Shown: positions 25,995 to 33,859 of the stretch, piece by piece
Layout: each line of letters begins with the position of its first letter
Numbering within the stretch: the stretch's first letter is position 1
Source of the DNA: JAAXGX01 sp965221595
Lineage (GTDB): Bacteria; Acidobacteriota; Vicinamibacteria; Vicinamibacterales; UBA8438
Assembly: GCA_965221595.1 (NCBI GenBank)
Contig: OZ244900.1
Span: 3,410,001-3,474,000 of the forward strand
Direction of reading: 5' to 3'
DNA: 64,000 nucleotides
Position numbers and translations under genes: made by a program
Notes under the pieces: generated by a model
Seen by the model: the letters and a program-made list of their open reading frames with translations, nothing else
Told to the model about the DNA's origin: nothing
Database searches by the model: none

Positions 25995-26839
25995 GGGTCG
26001 CCGGGCCGGCGCTCCGGAAACCCGGCCGCTGCGGTCGCCGGCGCCTCCGCGAGCGGTCCCCGGGCGCCGCGCAATGTCTCGATGGAGACCGGCGCAAATC
26101 CGTCCGGGACGTCCTGGACGAAAGCCCGCTCGTCGAGATCGACGTTGATATTGACCTGCGAGAGCGTCGCCGTCAGATCGGTCACGGCGGCCCCCGGCGC
26201 TGTGGTCTGTACACGTATCCGCCGCGGCAGCCCCCGGACGTGCTCGCCGTACTCCACCATCAGTCCGGGCCGGCGGCCGGCGAACGTGACGGGCCCGGCC
26301 CCCAATTCGCGCAGGTACAGCGTGGCTTCCCCCTCGAGCGCGACGCCTATCCAGCCGCCGCCGTAGGTGCGGGCCGCCACGGCCCGCGGGTGCGGCACCA
26401 GACAGCCGGTGAGCACCGCCCGGAAGTCGGCCGGTTCGAGCGGCAGGCCCGCCAGCGCCGCGAGCAGTTCGCGTCCATCGGCCCCGGTGACCACGCGCCG
26501 CTCGCGGGGCAGCAGGAGTACCGCCGGGGCGGAGCCCGCCACCAGCACGAAGGCGGGCGCGCCGAACGGCGCGAGGCCCTCGAGCCGCAGCGACGCCGGG
26601 CGGGCGAGCGCGCCCCGCACATGGCCCCGCAACCGTGCGTCACCGGTGCGGCCCCTGATGGCGAGCAGCAGCTCGACTGTCCGGACACGGCGGCACGGCT
26701 CGATGGCCGCGGCAAACACGTCGTCGTAGTCCGGCAGCGGCGTCCCCGCGCCCTGCGGCAGGTTGATGCGCGGCGAGGTGCAGGCACCCAGGACGAGGGT
26801 GAGGACGCAGAGGCAGGCGAGTCCGGCAGCCCGCGGCAA
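25991..26839 (-). CDS. Putative outer-membrane lipoprotein, LolB/DUF4292-like
   Basis: A predicted lipoprotein of about 282 aa. The signal sequence LPRAAGLACLCVLTLVLGAC ends with the lipobox LGAC. The body contains TVELLLAIRG, then beta-rich segments such as GALARPASLRLEGLAPFG and TYGGGWIGVALEGEATLYL, which resemble the LolA/LolB half-barrel. The location next to ispE is that of lolB. The start is uncertain. The reading frame stays open into the dispersed element as far as 26989, but only the TTG at 26839 gives a clean signal peptide, and the upstream part is repeat sequence. LolB identity is inferred from context and fold, not from a strong motif. Confidence 0.6.
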   Translation of the reverse strand: MPRAAGLACLCVLTLVLGACTSPRINLPQGAGTPLPDYDDVFAAAIEPCRRVRTVELLLAIRGRTGDARLRGHVRGALARPASLRLEGLAPFGAPAFVLVAGSAPAVLLLPRERRVVTGADGRELLAALAGLPLEPADFRAVLTGCLVPHPRAVAARTYGGGWIGVALEGEATLYLRELGAGPVTFAGRRPGLMVEYGEHVRGLPRRIRVQTTAPGAAVTDLTATLSQVNINVDLDERAFVQDVPDGFAPVSIETLRGARGPLAEAPATAAAGFPERRPGDP

Positions 26840-26849
26840 ACCACGGACT

Positions 26850-27015
26850 GTTAGCAGCCCATGGCGAAAGGCCCCGCTGCATTCGACGGGCGCTGCATCC
26901 CGCCTGACTGCGCTGCGCCTCGGTCGACTAGGCCCGATAGCTCCCTCGTCGCGCCTTGCCAGGCGGGCGCTTCGCCCGTCTCGGTGCAACGCGGGGTTTC
27001 ACCACGGGCTGCTAG
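26850..27015 (-). repeat. Dispersed structured element, copy 2 (best preserved ends)
   Basis: On the minus strand it runs from GCTAGCAGCCCGTGGTGAAA at 27015 to GCCATGGGCTGCTAAC at 26850, giving imperfect terminal inverted repeats of about 25 bp. Inner inverted pairs are CCCCGC/GCGGGG and GCCTG/CAGGC. The TAG of the first end is the stop codon of the TPR gene. Beyond its other end lies a further inverted CCACGGACTG (26841-26850), and the lipoprotein start follows. Confidence 0.8.
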
Positions 27016-28961
27016 CGCGGGAGCCGGCGCCTGGCGTCGCCAATCTTGCGTTGGATGGTGGAACGCTCGACGTCTTCGCCGTCGCCGGCCAGCGCGCGCT
27101 CCCAGGCAGCGATGGCGTCGGCGTAACGGCCCAGCCGCAGCAGCAGGTCGCCGAGGTGATCCTGGATGACGGAGTTCCATGCCATCTGCTCGCTGGCGCG
27201 CTGCAGCAGCGTCTCTGCACGATCGAGCCGGTCGAGCTTGAAGTACGCCCAACCGAGGCTGTCGAGGTACGCGCCGTTGTGCGGATCGAGCTCGATTGCC
27301 CGCTCGAGCAGATCGACCGACTCCTGCAGGCGCTCGCCGCGGTCCGCCAGCATGTAGCCCAGATAGTTGAGAGTGGCGGCGTGCTCCGGATCCCGTTCGA
27401 GGACGCGCCGGAAGGCCAGCTCCGCGTCCAGCGGCCGATCGCTGCGCTCGAGTACTGCCCCCAATTGAAACAGAATCGAGGTGTCGTCCGGGAAGCGCCT
27501 ATCGGCCGACTCGAGGAGATCGACGGCATCCTCGAGACGCTCGTAGCGGCTGTAGAACGAGGCCAGCACCAGGTAGGCGGACGGCTCCCCGCCGCGGTCC
27601 CGAAGGGCATCCTGGAGCATGTCGACGCCGGCCTCGACATCGCCGCCGTCCGCGAGCACGCGCGCCTGCAGGTGCGCGACGGTCAGGTTCTCACCGTGGC
27701 GCCCTTGCAGTCCATCCAGAACCCGGCGAGCCTCCGTCAGTCGGCGGGCGCTCAGGAGCGCCTGCGCCAGCCGCGCCCCGAACTCCAGACCGCTCGGCCG
27801 GAGCGCGACACCCTGCTGGTAAACCCGGCTGGCCGCGTCGTAGTCCTGGAGCTGTTCGTAGGCGTAGCCGACCCGCCGGAGCAACCCGGCGATCTGCCGG
27901 GTTCGCAGCCCGCGCGCCTCGGTCTCGGCGAGCAGCGGCTCGAGCGTCTCGACGACCAGGCGGTGCTGCCGCCGGCGGCTGAACACCTCGGCCAGCGCGA
28001 AGGTGCCGCGCAACCCCTCCGGCTCGACCTCGACCAGCCTGCGCGCCATCGCCTCGGCGGCATCGAAGTTCCCCAGCTCCAGCTCGACCTCCGACAAGAG
28101 GTAGAGCCCGGCCGCATCCATGGGCCGCATGGTGACGAGCTCGTCGAGGACGTCGCGCGCCCGCTCAGCCTGTCCGTCCTGCAGCAGCGCGTTGGCGAGC
28201 TCGCGCCGGGTTCGGGCGCTGCGCGGGTTCCGATCCACCGCACGCTCGTACGCCTCGACGGCATCGCCCCAGCGGCCACCCCGGCCGTACAGCTCTGCGA
28301 GACTCCGCAATGCGCGCGAGGACGGCGGACCGGTCGCGACGACCCGTTCCATCGTCTCGACGGCGTCGGCCATGCGGTCGTTCAGCTCGTAGGCCCGCGC
28401 CAGCAGCAGCCCCGTCTCCGAGAAGCCCGGCGCCGCCTTCTGCAGCTCCTCGAGCAGGTCTATCGCCGCCGGCGCTGCGTCGTCGCGGAGATACAGTCGG
28501 GCCAGAGTCAGCTCGACCTGGAAATCGCGCGTCGGCACGGTACGCGCCTGCTCCAGGTGGTCTATGGCGAGTCGGATATCGTCCGCCGTGCCCGCCCGGG
28601 CGTTGGCGCGCGACGCGTATATCAATCCCAGGATGCGGTGTGCCGTGTAGTTGTCCGGCTCGCGCGCCAGCGCCTCGCCAGCCGCCGCGACAGCTTCCTC
28701 GCTACGGTTGCGGCGGGCGTAGAGTGAGGACAGCTCGGCCAGGATCTCGCCGGATGCACGATCCAGCTCGGACGCGTTGCGGTAGGCGCGAATCGCGCCA
28801 TCCACGTCGCCCGCGCCCTCGAGGTAGCGCCCGCGGAGGAACAGGCGGTACGCCTCGCCGGGACCGCCGGCGCGCGCTTGCGGCTCGGTCTGGGCCGCCG
28901 CGGGCTGGGCGGCCGGCAACGCCGACCATAGGAGGACGCCGACGAGGATCCCGGCGTGCAT
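27012..28961 (-). CDS. Secreted tetratricopeptide-repeat protein
   Basis: A 649-aa protein with a signal peptide (MHAGILVGVLLWSALPAAQ) and a body made of roughly 15 TPR or TPR-like helix pairs, for example DPEHAATLNYLGYMLADRGE and DPHNGAYLDSLGWAYFKLDR near the C-terminus. It probably acts in the periplasm as a scaffold. The ATG at 28961 is preferred to the TTG at 29000 because it gives the signal peptide. It is the first gene of a minus-strand run that continues through the lipoprotein and ispE. No specific partner can be named. Confidence 0.85.
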   Translation of the reverse strand: MHAGILVGVLLWSALPAAQPAAAQTEPQARAGGPGEAYRLFLRGRYLEGAGDVDGAIRAYRNASELDRASGEILAELSSLYARRNRSEEAVAAAGEALAREPDNYTAHRILGLIYASRANARAGTADDIRLAIDHLEQARTVPTRDFQVELTLARLYLRDDAAPAAIDLLEELQKAAPGFSETGLLLARAYELNDRMADAVETMERVVATGPPSSRALRSLAELYGRGGRWGDAVEAYERAVDRNPRSARTRRELANALLQDGQAERARDVLDELVTMRPMDAAGLYLLSEVELELGNFDAAEAMARRLVEVEPEGLRGTFALAEVFSRRRQHRLVVETLEPLLAETEARGLRTRQIAGLLRRVGYAYEQLQDYDAASRVYQQGVALRPSGLEFGARLAQALLSARRLTEARRVLDGLQGRHGENLTVAHLQARVLADGGDVEAGVDMLQDALRDRGGEPSAYLVLASFYSRYERLEDAVDLLESADRRFPDDTSILFQLGAVLERSDRPLDAELAFRRVLERDPEHAATLNYLGYMLADRGERLQESVDLLERAIELDPHNGAYLDSLGWAYFKLDRLDRAETLLQRASEQMAWNSVIQDHLGDLLLRLGRYADAIAAWERALAGDGEDVERSTIQRKIGDARRRLPR

Positions 28962-29050
28962 GGCGAGTCCGATTGTTCCACAGGAGGCGGCACGAGACAA
29001 GCCGCAGCCCGAATCCCGCGCGCAGCGAACGCTCCGGCTGCGGGACGTTT

Positions 29051-29059
29051 TGCTATAGT
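29051..29059 (+). promoter_or_regulatory. Extended -10 promoter for the Trm112-like gene
   Basis: TGCTATAGT matches an extended -10 (TGnTATAAT) 27 nt upstream of the GTG start. No -35 match is seen, as is common for extended -10 promoters. It lies in the divergent gap between the TPR protein and the Trm112-like gene. Confidence 0.5.
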
Positions 29060-29085
29060 GGGCCGATTCTGCCGCGGAGATTCAA

Positions 29086-29256
29086 GTGGGCGTCGACCCG
29101 GAGCTGCTCGCGATCCTCGCCTGTCCCGACTGCAAGACGCCGGTGGTTCCAGTGCATGAGGGCACCGGCCTCAAGTGCAGACAGTGTCGCCGCATCTATC
29201 CGATCAAGGACGACATCCCGGTGATGCTGATCGACGAGGCCACCACGGCACCCTAG
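29086..29256 (+). CDS. Trm112/YcaR family zinc-ribbon protein
   Basis: A 56-aa protein: GTG start, then DPELLAILACPDCKTPVV, a second pair CRQC, and RIYPIKDDIPVMLIDEA. The two CxxC pairs and the PIKDDIPVML ending are the Trm112p-like (UPF0434) fold. Members activate methyltransferases or sit near lpxK and other envelope genes. Here it precedes the O-antigen-ligase-like gene by 6 nt. GGAGA lies 8 nt before the GTG. The TAG stop is part of TAGCAGTCCGTG, the terminal motif of the dispersed element. Confidence 0.88.
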   Translation: MGVDPELLAILACPDCKTPVVPVHEGTGLKCRQCRRIYPIKDDIPVMLIDEATTAP

Positions 29257-29265
29257 CAGTCCGTG
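29254..29265 (+). repeat. Solo terminal motif of the dispersed element at a stop codon
   Basis: TAGCAGTCCGTG here is identical to the left end of the element at 56076. The TAG ends the Trm112-like gene, and the final GTG is the start codon of the next gene. No element body follows. Confidence 0.5.
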
Positions 29266-30444
29266 CTTCCCGACACCTTGCGGCTCGAGCAGGCCGCCCG
29301 TGCGGCATTGTTCGCGTTCGTCGCCGCCCTGCAGGTGTCAATCGCCGCATCCTCCGTGCTCCTGACGGCGCTGCTCGGCCTCTGGCTGACGCTCCTCGTG
29401 CAACGGGGCGAGCGGCCGCGGCTGCCGGCCTTCTTCCGGCCTCTCGCTGCCTATGCGCTGCTTACGCTGGGTGCGGTGGCGGCATCGGTCGATCCCGCCG
29501 CGAGCCTGTCCGATGCGCGGGAGCTGCTGCTGTTTCTCGTCGTGCCGGCCGTCTACCGGCTCGCCCGCGGGCGGGCGGCCGCCACCGTGGCTGGCATCAT
29601 CGTCAGCGTCGGGGCGGTAACGGCAATCTACGGCATCGTGCAGTACGGCATCCTCGAGTACGACCACCTCGGGCAGCGTCCCCAGGGTTCGATGGGTCAC
29701 TACATGACCTACTCGGGACTCCTGATGCTCGTCATCGGCGTGGCTGCCGCCCGCGTGCTGTTCGACGCCCGCAATCGCACCTGGGCCGGCCTGGTTCTGC
29801 CGGCGCTGGTGGTAGCCCTGGCATTGACGTTCACGCGCAGCGCCTGGGTGGGAGCGTGCCTGGCCGTGGGCCTGCTACTGGTGCTGAAGGACCTGCGGCT
29901 GCTGGCGGCGGCGCCGGTGCTGGCCGCCCTCTTCTTCACGCTCGCGCCGGCCGGCATCACCGACCGCGCGTACTCGATGTTCGATCTGCAGGATCCTACC
30001 AACCGCGACCGCATCGCGATGGGGCGCGCGGGCTTGCGGATGGTGCGGGACCACCCGCTGACCGGTGTCGGACCCGACATGGTCCAGCGACTCTACCCGC
30101 GGTACCGTGACGAGTCCGCCGTCAACGAGACCAATCCCCACCTCCACAACGTGCCGCTGCAGATTGCGGCCGAGCGCGGGCTGCCGGCACTCGGCGCCTG
30201 GCTCTGGTTCGTGGTGGCCGCGGGGCGGGAGCTCGCCGCGAGGTTCCGGCAGCCGCATGCGCGCGCGGCGGCCGGCGCCGGCCTGGCAGCGCTGGCCGGC
30301 ATGCTGGCCGCAGGGATGTTCGAATACAACTTCGGCGACTCCGAGTTCCTGATGCTGCTGCTCGTCGTGCTCACGCTGCCGGCGGCCGGCGAGCGGTCCG
30401 CGGCGCACGACGACGACCCGCCGGCCGCTGACGCCGAGCCGTGA
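29263..30444 (+). CDS. O-antigen ligase / Wzy-like polymerase family membrane protein
   Basis: A polytopic membrane protein of 393 aa with about ten hydrophobic segments. The Wzy_C-type periplasmic loop (about 230-310) has LTGVGPDMVQRLYPRYRD, NPHLHNVPLQIAAERGLPAL and a membrane-flanked C-terminus (FEYNFGDSEFLMLLLVVL). Such proteins ligate or polymerise surface polysaccharides at the outer face of the inner membrane. WaaL versus Wzy cannot be decided from sequence. The GTG start lies 6 nt after the Trm112-like gene, so both are probably one unit. It converges on purH. Confidence 0.8.
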   Translation: MLPDTLRLEQAARAALFAFVAALQVSIAASSVLLTALLGLWLTLLVQRGERPRLPAFFRPLAAYALLTLGAVAASVDPAASLSDARELLLFLVVPAVYRLARGRAAATVAGIIVSVGAVTAIYGIVQYGILEYDHLGQRPQGSMGHYMTYSGLLMLVIGVAAARVLFDARNRTWAGLVLPALVVALALTFTRSAWVGACLAVGLLLVLKDLRLLAAAPVLAALFFTLAPAGITDRAYSMFDLQDPTNRDRIAMGRAGLRMVRDHPLTGVGPDMVQRLYPRYRDESAVNETNPHLHNVPLQIAAERGLPALGAWLWFVVAAGRELAARFRQPHARAAAGAGLAALAGMLAAGMFEYNFGDSEFLMLLLVVLTLPAAGERSAAHDDDPPAADAEP

Positions 30445-30517
30445 GGTACGCGGCGCCACCCGGGGGCCCTGCCGTCGCACGCGGGCGACCTGGATGAAAC
30501 CCACCCGCCGAATGGAA

Positions 30518-32122
30518 CTAGTGTCGGAAGTGCCGGCGGCCCGCGAACACCATCGCCAGCCCGTGCTCGTCGGCGGCGGCGATGACCTCGTCGTCGCGGC
30601 GTGAGCCGCCGGGCTGCACCACCGCGGTGGCCCCGGCGGCGGCTATCGCGTCGATCCCGTCCCGAAACGGAAAGAACGCGTCGGACGCAGCCACCGTGCC
30701 GGCCAGCGACTCCGCCTTGAGCGTCGCGACCTTGACCGCGTCCACACGGCTCATTTGACCCGCCCCGACCGCAGCCGCACGGTCGGCGTGGGCGAAGAGA
30801 ATCGTGTTCGACTTGACGTGGGCGCACACCCGCCACGCGAACCGCAGCGCGGCCCATTCCTGCTCAGTCGGCGCACGCCGGGTGGCGACGCGCAGGTGCG
30901 TGCCGGGCGCGATCTCCGCACCGTCGCGCCACTCCGCCGCGGCCTCGGTGACCCGGTCGCGCTCCTGAACGAGCAGAGCGCCCAGGATGGACCGCACCTC
31001 GCGCCGTTCGGCTGCCGTCGCGGTGAGCGGGCCGAAGTCGGCGAGCACGAGCCGCAGGTTCTTCCGGGCCGCGAGCACCGCGCGCGCCTCGTCCGCTGCA
31101 CCGGGCGCCACCACGGCCTCGATGAAGGTGCCGGCAATCGCTTCGGCCGTGTCGGCGTCGAGCGGCCGGTTCAGCCCGACGATGCCGCCGAACGCCGAAA
31201 GAGGATCGACGTCGCGGGCCGTGACGTACGCGTCACGAAGCGTCTCGGCCGTCGCCACCCCGCACGGGTTGGTGTGCTTGATGACCGCGGCAGCGGGTGC
31301 CGCGAACTCCAGCGCCAGCCGGGCGGCTGCGTCCAGATCCAGCAGGTTGGTGAACGACAGCGCCTTGCCCTGCACCACCTGCGCCGCCCCGAAACCCCAG
31401 GCAGGTTCGACCCCGTAGAGTGCCGCCTGCTGGTGCGGGTTCTCACCGTAGCGGAGGTCCTGCAGCTTGCGTCCCGACAGTGCCAGGTGGTCCGGCGCCA
31501 GCCCGTCGAACGTCAGTGCCGCGCGGGTGAACTCTCCGTCGTCGACGCCCACCGCCGCCAGCGCGGCCGCAATCGTGGCGTCGTACTCCGCGGTGTGTGC
31601 GAAGGCCTTGCGGGCGAGGTCGAAGCGGAAGCGCTGATCCAGCCGGCCCGGGTCGTCGAGCGCCTGCAGCACGCGGCCGTAATCCGCCGGATCGACCAGC
31701 ACCAGCACGTCGCGGAAGTTCTTGGCCGCCGCCCGCACCATGCTCGGCCCGCCGATGTCGATCTGCTCGATCAATTCGTCGAAGGTCGTGTCCGGCCGGG
31801 TCGCGGCGCTGGCGAACGGATACAGGTTCACGACCACCAGGTCGATGGGCTGGATGCCCTGGTGGGCCAGCGCCGACAGGTCGTCCGGCCGGTGCCGCCG
31901 CGCGAGGATCGCGCCGTGCACCGCCGGGTGGAGCGTCTTCACCCGGCCATCCATCATCTCCGGAAAGCCGGTGACGTCGGCGATGCCCTTGACCTGCAGC
32001 CCGGCGTCGCGCAGGGCGCGGGCAGTGCCGCCGGTCGACACCAGTTCGACCCTGCGCTCCGCCAAGCCCCGCCCGAGCTCGACGACACCGGTCTTGTCCG
32101 ACACGCTCAACAACGCACGCAT
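30518..32122 (-). CDS. purH: Bifunctional AICAR transformylase / IMP cyclohydrolase
   Basis: This enzyme does the last two steps of IMP synthesis, 534 aa. The N-terminal IMP cyclohydrolase domain (1-200) has LLSVSDKTGVVELGRGL, STGGTARALRDAG and GRVKTLHPAVHG. The C-terminal transformylase domain has LRYGENPHQQAALY and the catalytic KHTNPCG. The ATG at 32122 has AGGAGG about 11 nt upstream. The reading frame remains open far upstream but without homology. It is a single-gene unit, divergent from selA. Confidence 0.97.
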   Translation of the reverse strand: MRALLSVSDKTGVVELGRGLAERRVELVSTGGTARALRDAGLQVKGIADVTGFPEMMDGRVKTLHPAVHGAILARRHRPDDLSALAHQGIQPIDLVVVNLYPFASAATRPDTTFDELIEQIDIGGPSMVRAAAKNFRDVLVLVDPADYGRVLQALDDPGRLDQRFRFDLARKAFAHTAEYDATIAAALAAVGVDDGEFTRAALTFDGLAPDHLALSGRKLQDLRYGENPHQQAALYGVEPAWGFGAAQVVQGKALSFTNLLDLDAAARLALEFAAPAAAVIKHTNPCGVATAETLRDAYVTARDVDPLSAFGGIVGLNRPLDADTAEAIAGTFIEAVVAPGAADEARAVLAARKNLRLVLADFGPLTATAAERREVRSILGALLVQERDRVTEAAAEWRDGAEIAPGTHLRVATRRAPTEQEWAALRFAWRVCAHVKSNTILFAHADRAAAVGAGQMSRVDAVKVATLKAESLAGTVAASDAFFPFRDGIDAIAAAGATAVVQPGGSRRDDEVIAAADEHGLAMVFAGRRHFRH

Positions 32123-32254
32123 GACGCTCACTGCCTCCTGGCAACAGGATGGTGGGGTAGGTCGGCCTTCGCTCGCGGGCGCTCGATGGTATCCTGAACA
32201 GCCGAACGCCGGCAAGACGGCGTCTGCCGCCGGCGGCGGCCGTTCGGGCGGTCG

Positions 32255-33667
32255 ATGGCCGACACCCTGCACGTCATTCCCTCGATCGAACAGCTCCGGC
32301 AGCGCGCCGTCGTGCGACGGATCGAGGCCCGCTTCGGGCGCGCGGCGGTGGTCGACGCGCTGCGGGCGGAGGCACAGTCCGTCCGGGTGCAGCTGGCCCA
32401 AACACCGGAGCCCGACGCCGACCGCGAGACGATCGCACGCCGGATCGAAAGCAGCCTGGCGCGGCGCCTGCCCGCCGCGCTTGCGCCGTCGCTGCGCCCG
32501 GTGATCAACGCCACCGGCGTCATCGTGCACACCAACCTGGGCCGCGCGCCGCTGGGCGGGCCGGCGGTCGAGCGCTTGGCGGCCGTGGCCGGCTATTCCA
32601 ATCTCGAGTACGACCTCGGCCGGGGCGGCCGCGGCTCGCGCGCCGGCCACGCGCGGGCGCTGCTGCAGCGCCTCACCGGCGCCGAGGACGCCGCCGTCGT
32701 CAACAACAACGCCGCCGCAGTCCTGCTGGCGGTGGCGGCTCTGGCCAGCGGCCGGGAGGTGCTCATCTCGCGCGGCGAGCTCGTCGAGATCGGCGGCGGC
32801 TTCCGCATTCCGGACGTGCTCCGGCAATCGGGCGCGCTGTTGCGGGAAGTCGGCACCACGAACCGGACGCGCGCGGCCGACTACGCCGCCGCCATCAGCG
32901 ACCGCTCGGCGCTCATCCTGCGCGTCCACCCGTCGAACTTCCGGATCGAAGGCTTCACCGAACGCCCGCCGCTGGCCGCGCTCACGGCGCTCGGTCGGCA
33001 GTTCGACCTGCCGGTCGTCGAGGACCTCGGCAGCGGCAACCTGCTGGAGCAATCCGCCTGGGGGGACGGGTTGCAGGGCCGGGACGAGCCGGATGTGGGC
33101 GCCAGCGTGCAGGCGGGGGTCGCCGTCTGCTGCTTCAGCGGCGACAAGCTGTTGGGCGGTCCCCAGGCCGGCGTTCTCGTCGGGCGGCGCGATTTTCTGC
33201 GGCCGATCCGCCGGCATCCGCTGATGCGGGCCCTGCGCGTGGACAAGCTGGCCTACGCGGCGCTGGAGGCGACCCTGCTGGAGCATGCAACCGGGCGCGC
33301 GGCGCGGACAATCCCGGTGTTGGCGATGATCCGGGCGACGGTGGATGCCCTCGACGCCCGGGCGCGCCGGATAGCCGCAGGACTGACCGGCGCCGCGGGA
33401 CTGACCCTGACCGTCGGCGCCGGCGAGTCGACTATCGGCGGAGGCACCACGCCCGGCCTGACGCTCCCGAGCCGCGTGCTGCGAGTGCGGGTCGACGACT
33501 GCGGCGCGGACGGCCTCGAGGCGCTGCTGCGCGGGGCGGAACCACCCGTCATCGCCCGCATCGAGCGCGGTGAGGTGGTGCTCGACCTCCGCACCGTGCC
33601 GCCCGCGGAGGACGCCACACTCACCGCCGTGCTGGCGAGGATTGCGTCAGGCGGCGTCGCCGGCTGA
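32255..33667 (+). CDS. selA: L-seryl-tRNA(Sec) selenium transferase
   Basis: This PLP enzyme converts seryl-tRNA(Sec) to selenocysteyl-tRNA(Sec) with selenophosphate, 470 aa. The N-terminal domain has IPSIEQLRQ and the core NATGVIVHTNLGRAPL. The PLP lysine is K298 in CFSGDKLLGGPQAG, matching K295 of E. coli. It implies that the organism makes selenoproteins; selB, selC and selD are not in the window. Its 3' end overlaps nqrM on the opposite strand by 21 nt. Confidence 0.95.
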   Translation: MADTLHVIPSIEQLRQRAVVRRIEARFGRAAVVDALRAEAQSVRVQLAQTPEPDADRETIARRIESSLARRLPAALAPSLRPVINATGVIVHTNLGRAPLGGPAVERLAAVAGYSNLEYDLGRGGRGSRAGHARALLQRLTGAEDAAVVNNNAAAVLLAVAALASGREVLISRGELVEIGGGFRIPDVLRQSGALLREVGTTNRTRAADYAAAISDRSALILRVHPSNFRIEGFTERPPLAALTALGRQFDLPVVEDLGSGNLLEQSAWGDGLQGRDEPDVGASVQAGVAVCCFSGDKLLGGPQAGVLVGRRDFLRPIRRHPLMRALRVDKLAYAALEATLLEHATGRAARTIPVLAMIRATVDALDARARRIAAGLTGAAGLTLTVGAGESTIGGGTTPGLTLPSRVLRVRVDDCGADGLEALLRGAEPPVIARIERGEVVLDLRTVPPAEDATLTAVLARIASGGVAG

Positions 33668-33832
33668 CTTGCGTCTGGGACACGCGGCGCAGCGGAGCGA
33701 TTCACCGTCCGGCCCCGCGACATCCGGGCCGCCGCAGGAGCCGCGCAGGCAGGAGTAGTTGAACAGGACGCCGACGGCCATCACCAGCATGGCCGCTGCG
33801 ATGATGGCCACGGAGAGCAGGAACAGCGCCAT
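33647..33832 (-). CDS. nqrM: Na+-NQR maturation protein NqrM
   Basis: A 61-aa membrane protein: one N-terminal helix (MALFLLSVAIIAAAMLVMAV), then the motif LRGSCGGPD and a CAAC pair near the C-terminus. The helix followed by GSCGG and a Cys pair is the NqrM (DUF539) pattern; in Vibrio NqrM inserts the iron between NqrD and NqrE. It is the last gene of the nqr operon, 27 nt after apbE, and overlaps the end of selA. The identification rests on pattern and context. Confidence 0.85.
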   Translation of the reverse strand: MALFLLSVAIIAAAMLVMAVGVLFNYSCLRGSCGGPDVAGPDGESLRCAACPRRKSAGDAA

Positions 33833-33859
33833 CTGCGTCCATCTTACCAGCCGCGGACG

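Noticed and set aside
26839..26989. An N-terminal extension of the lipoprotein gene through element copy 2
   Set aside because: The extra residues are repeat sequence that is also open in other copies, and they would bury the signal peptide in the middle of the protein.
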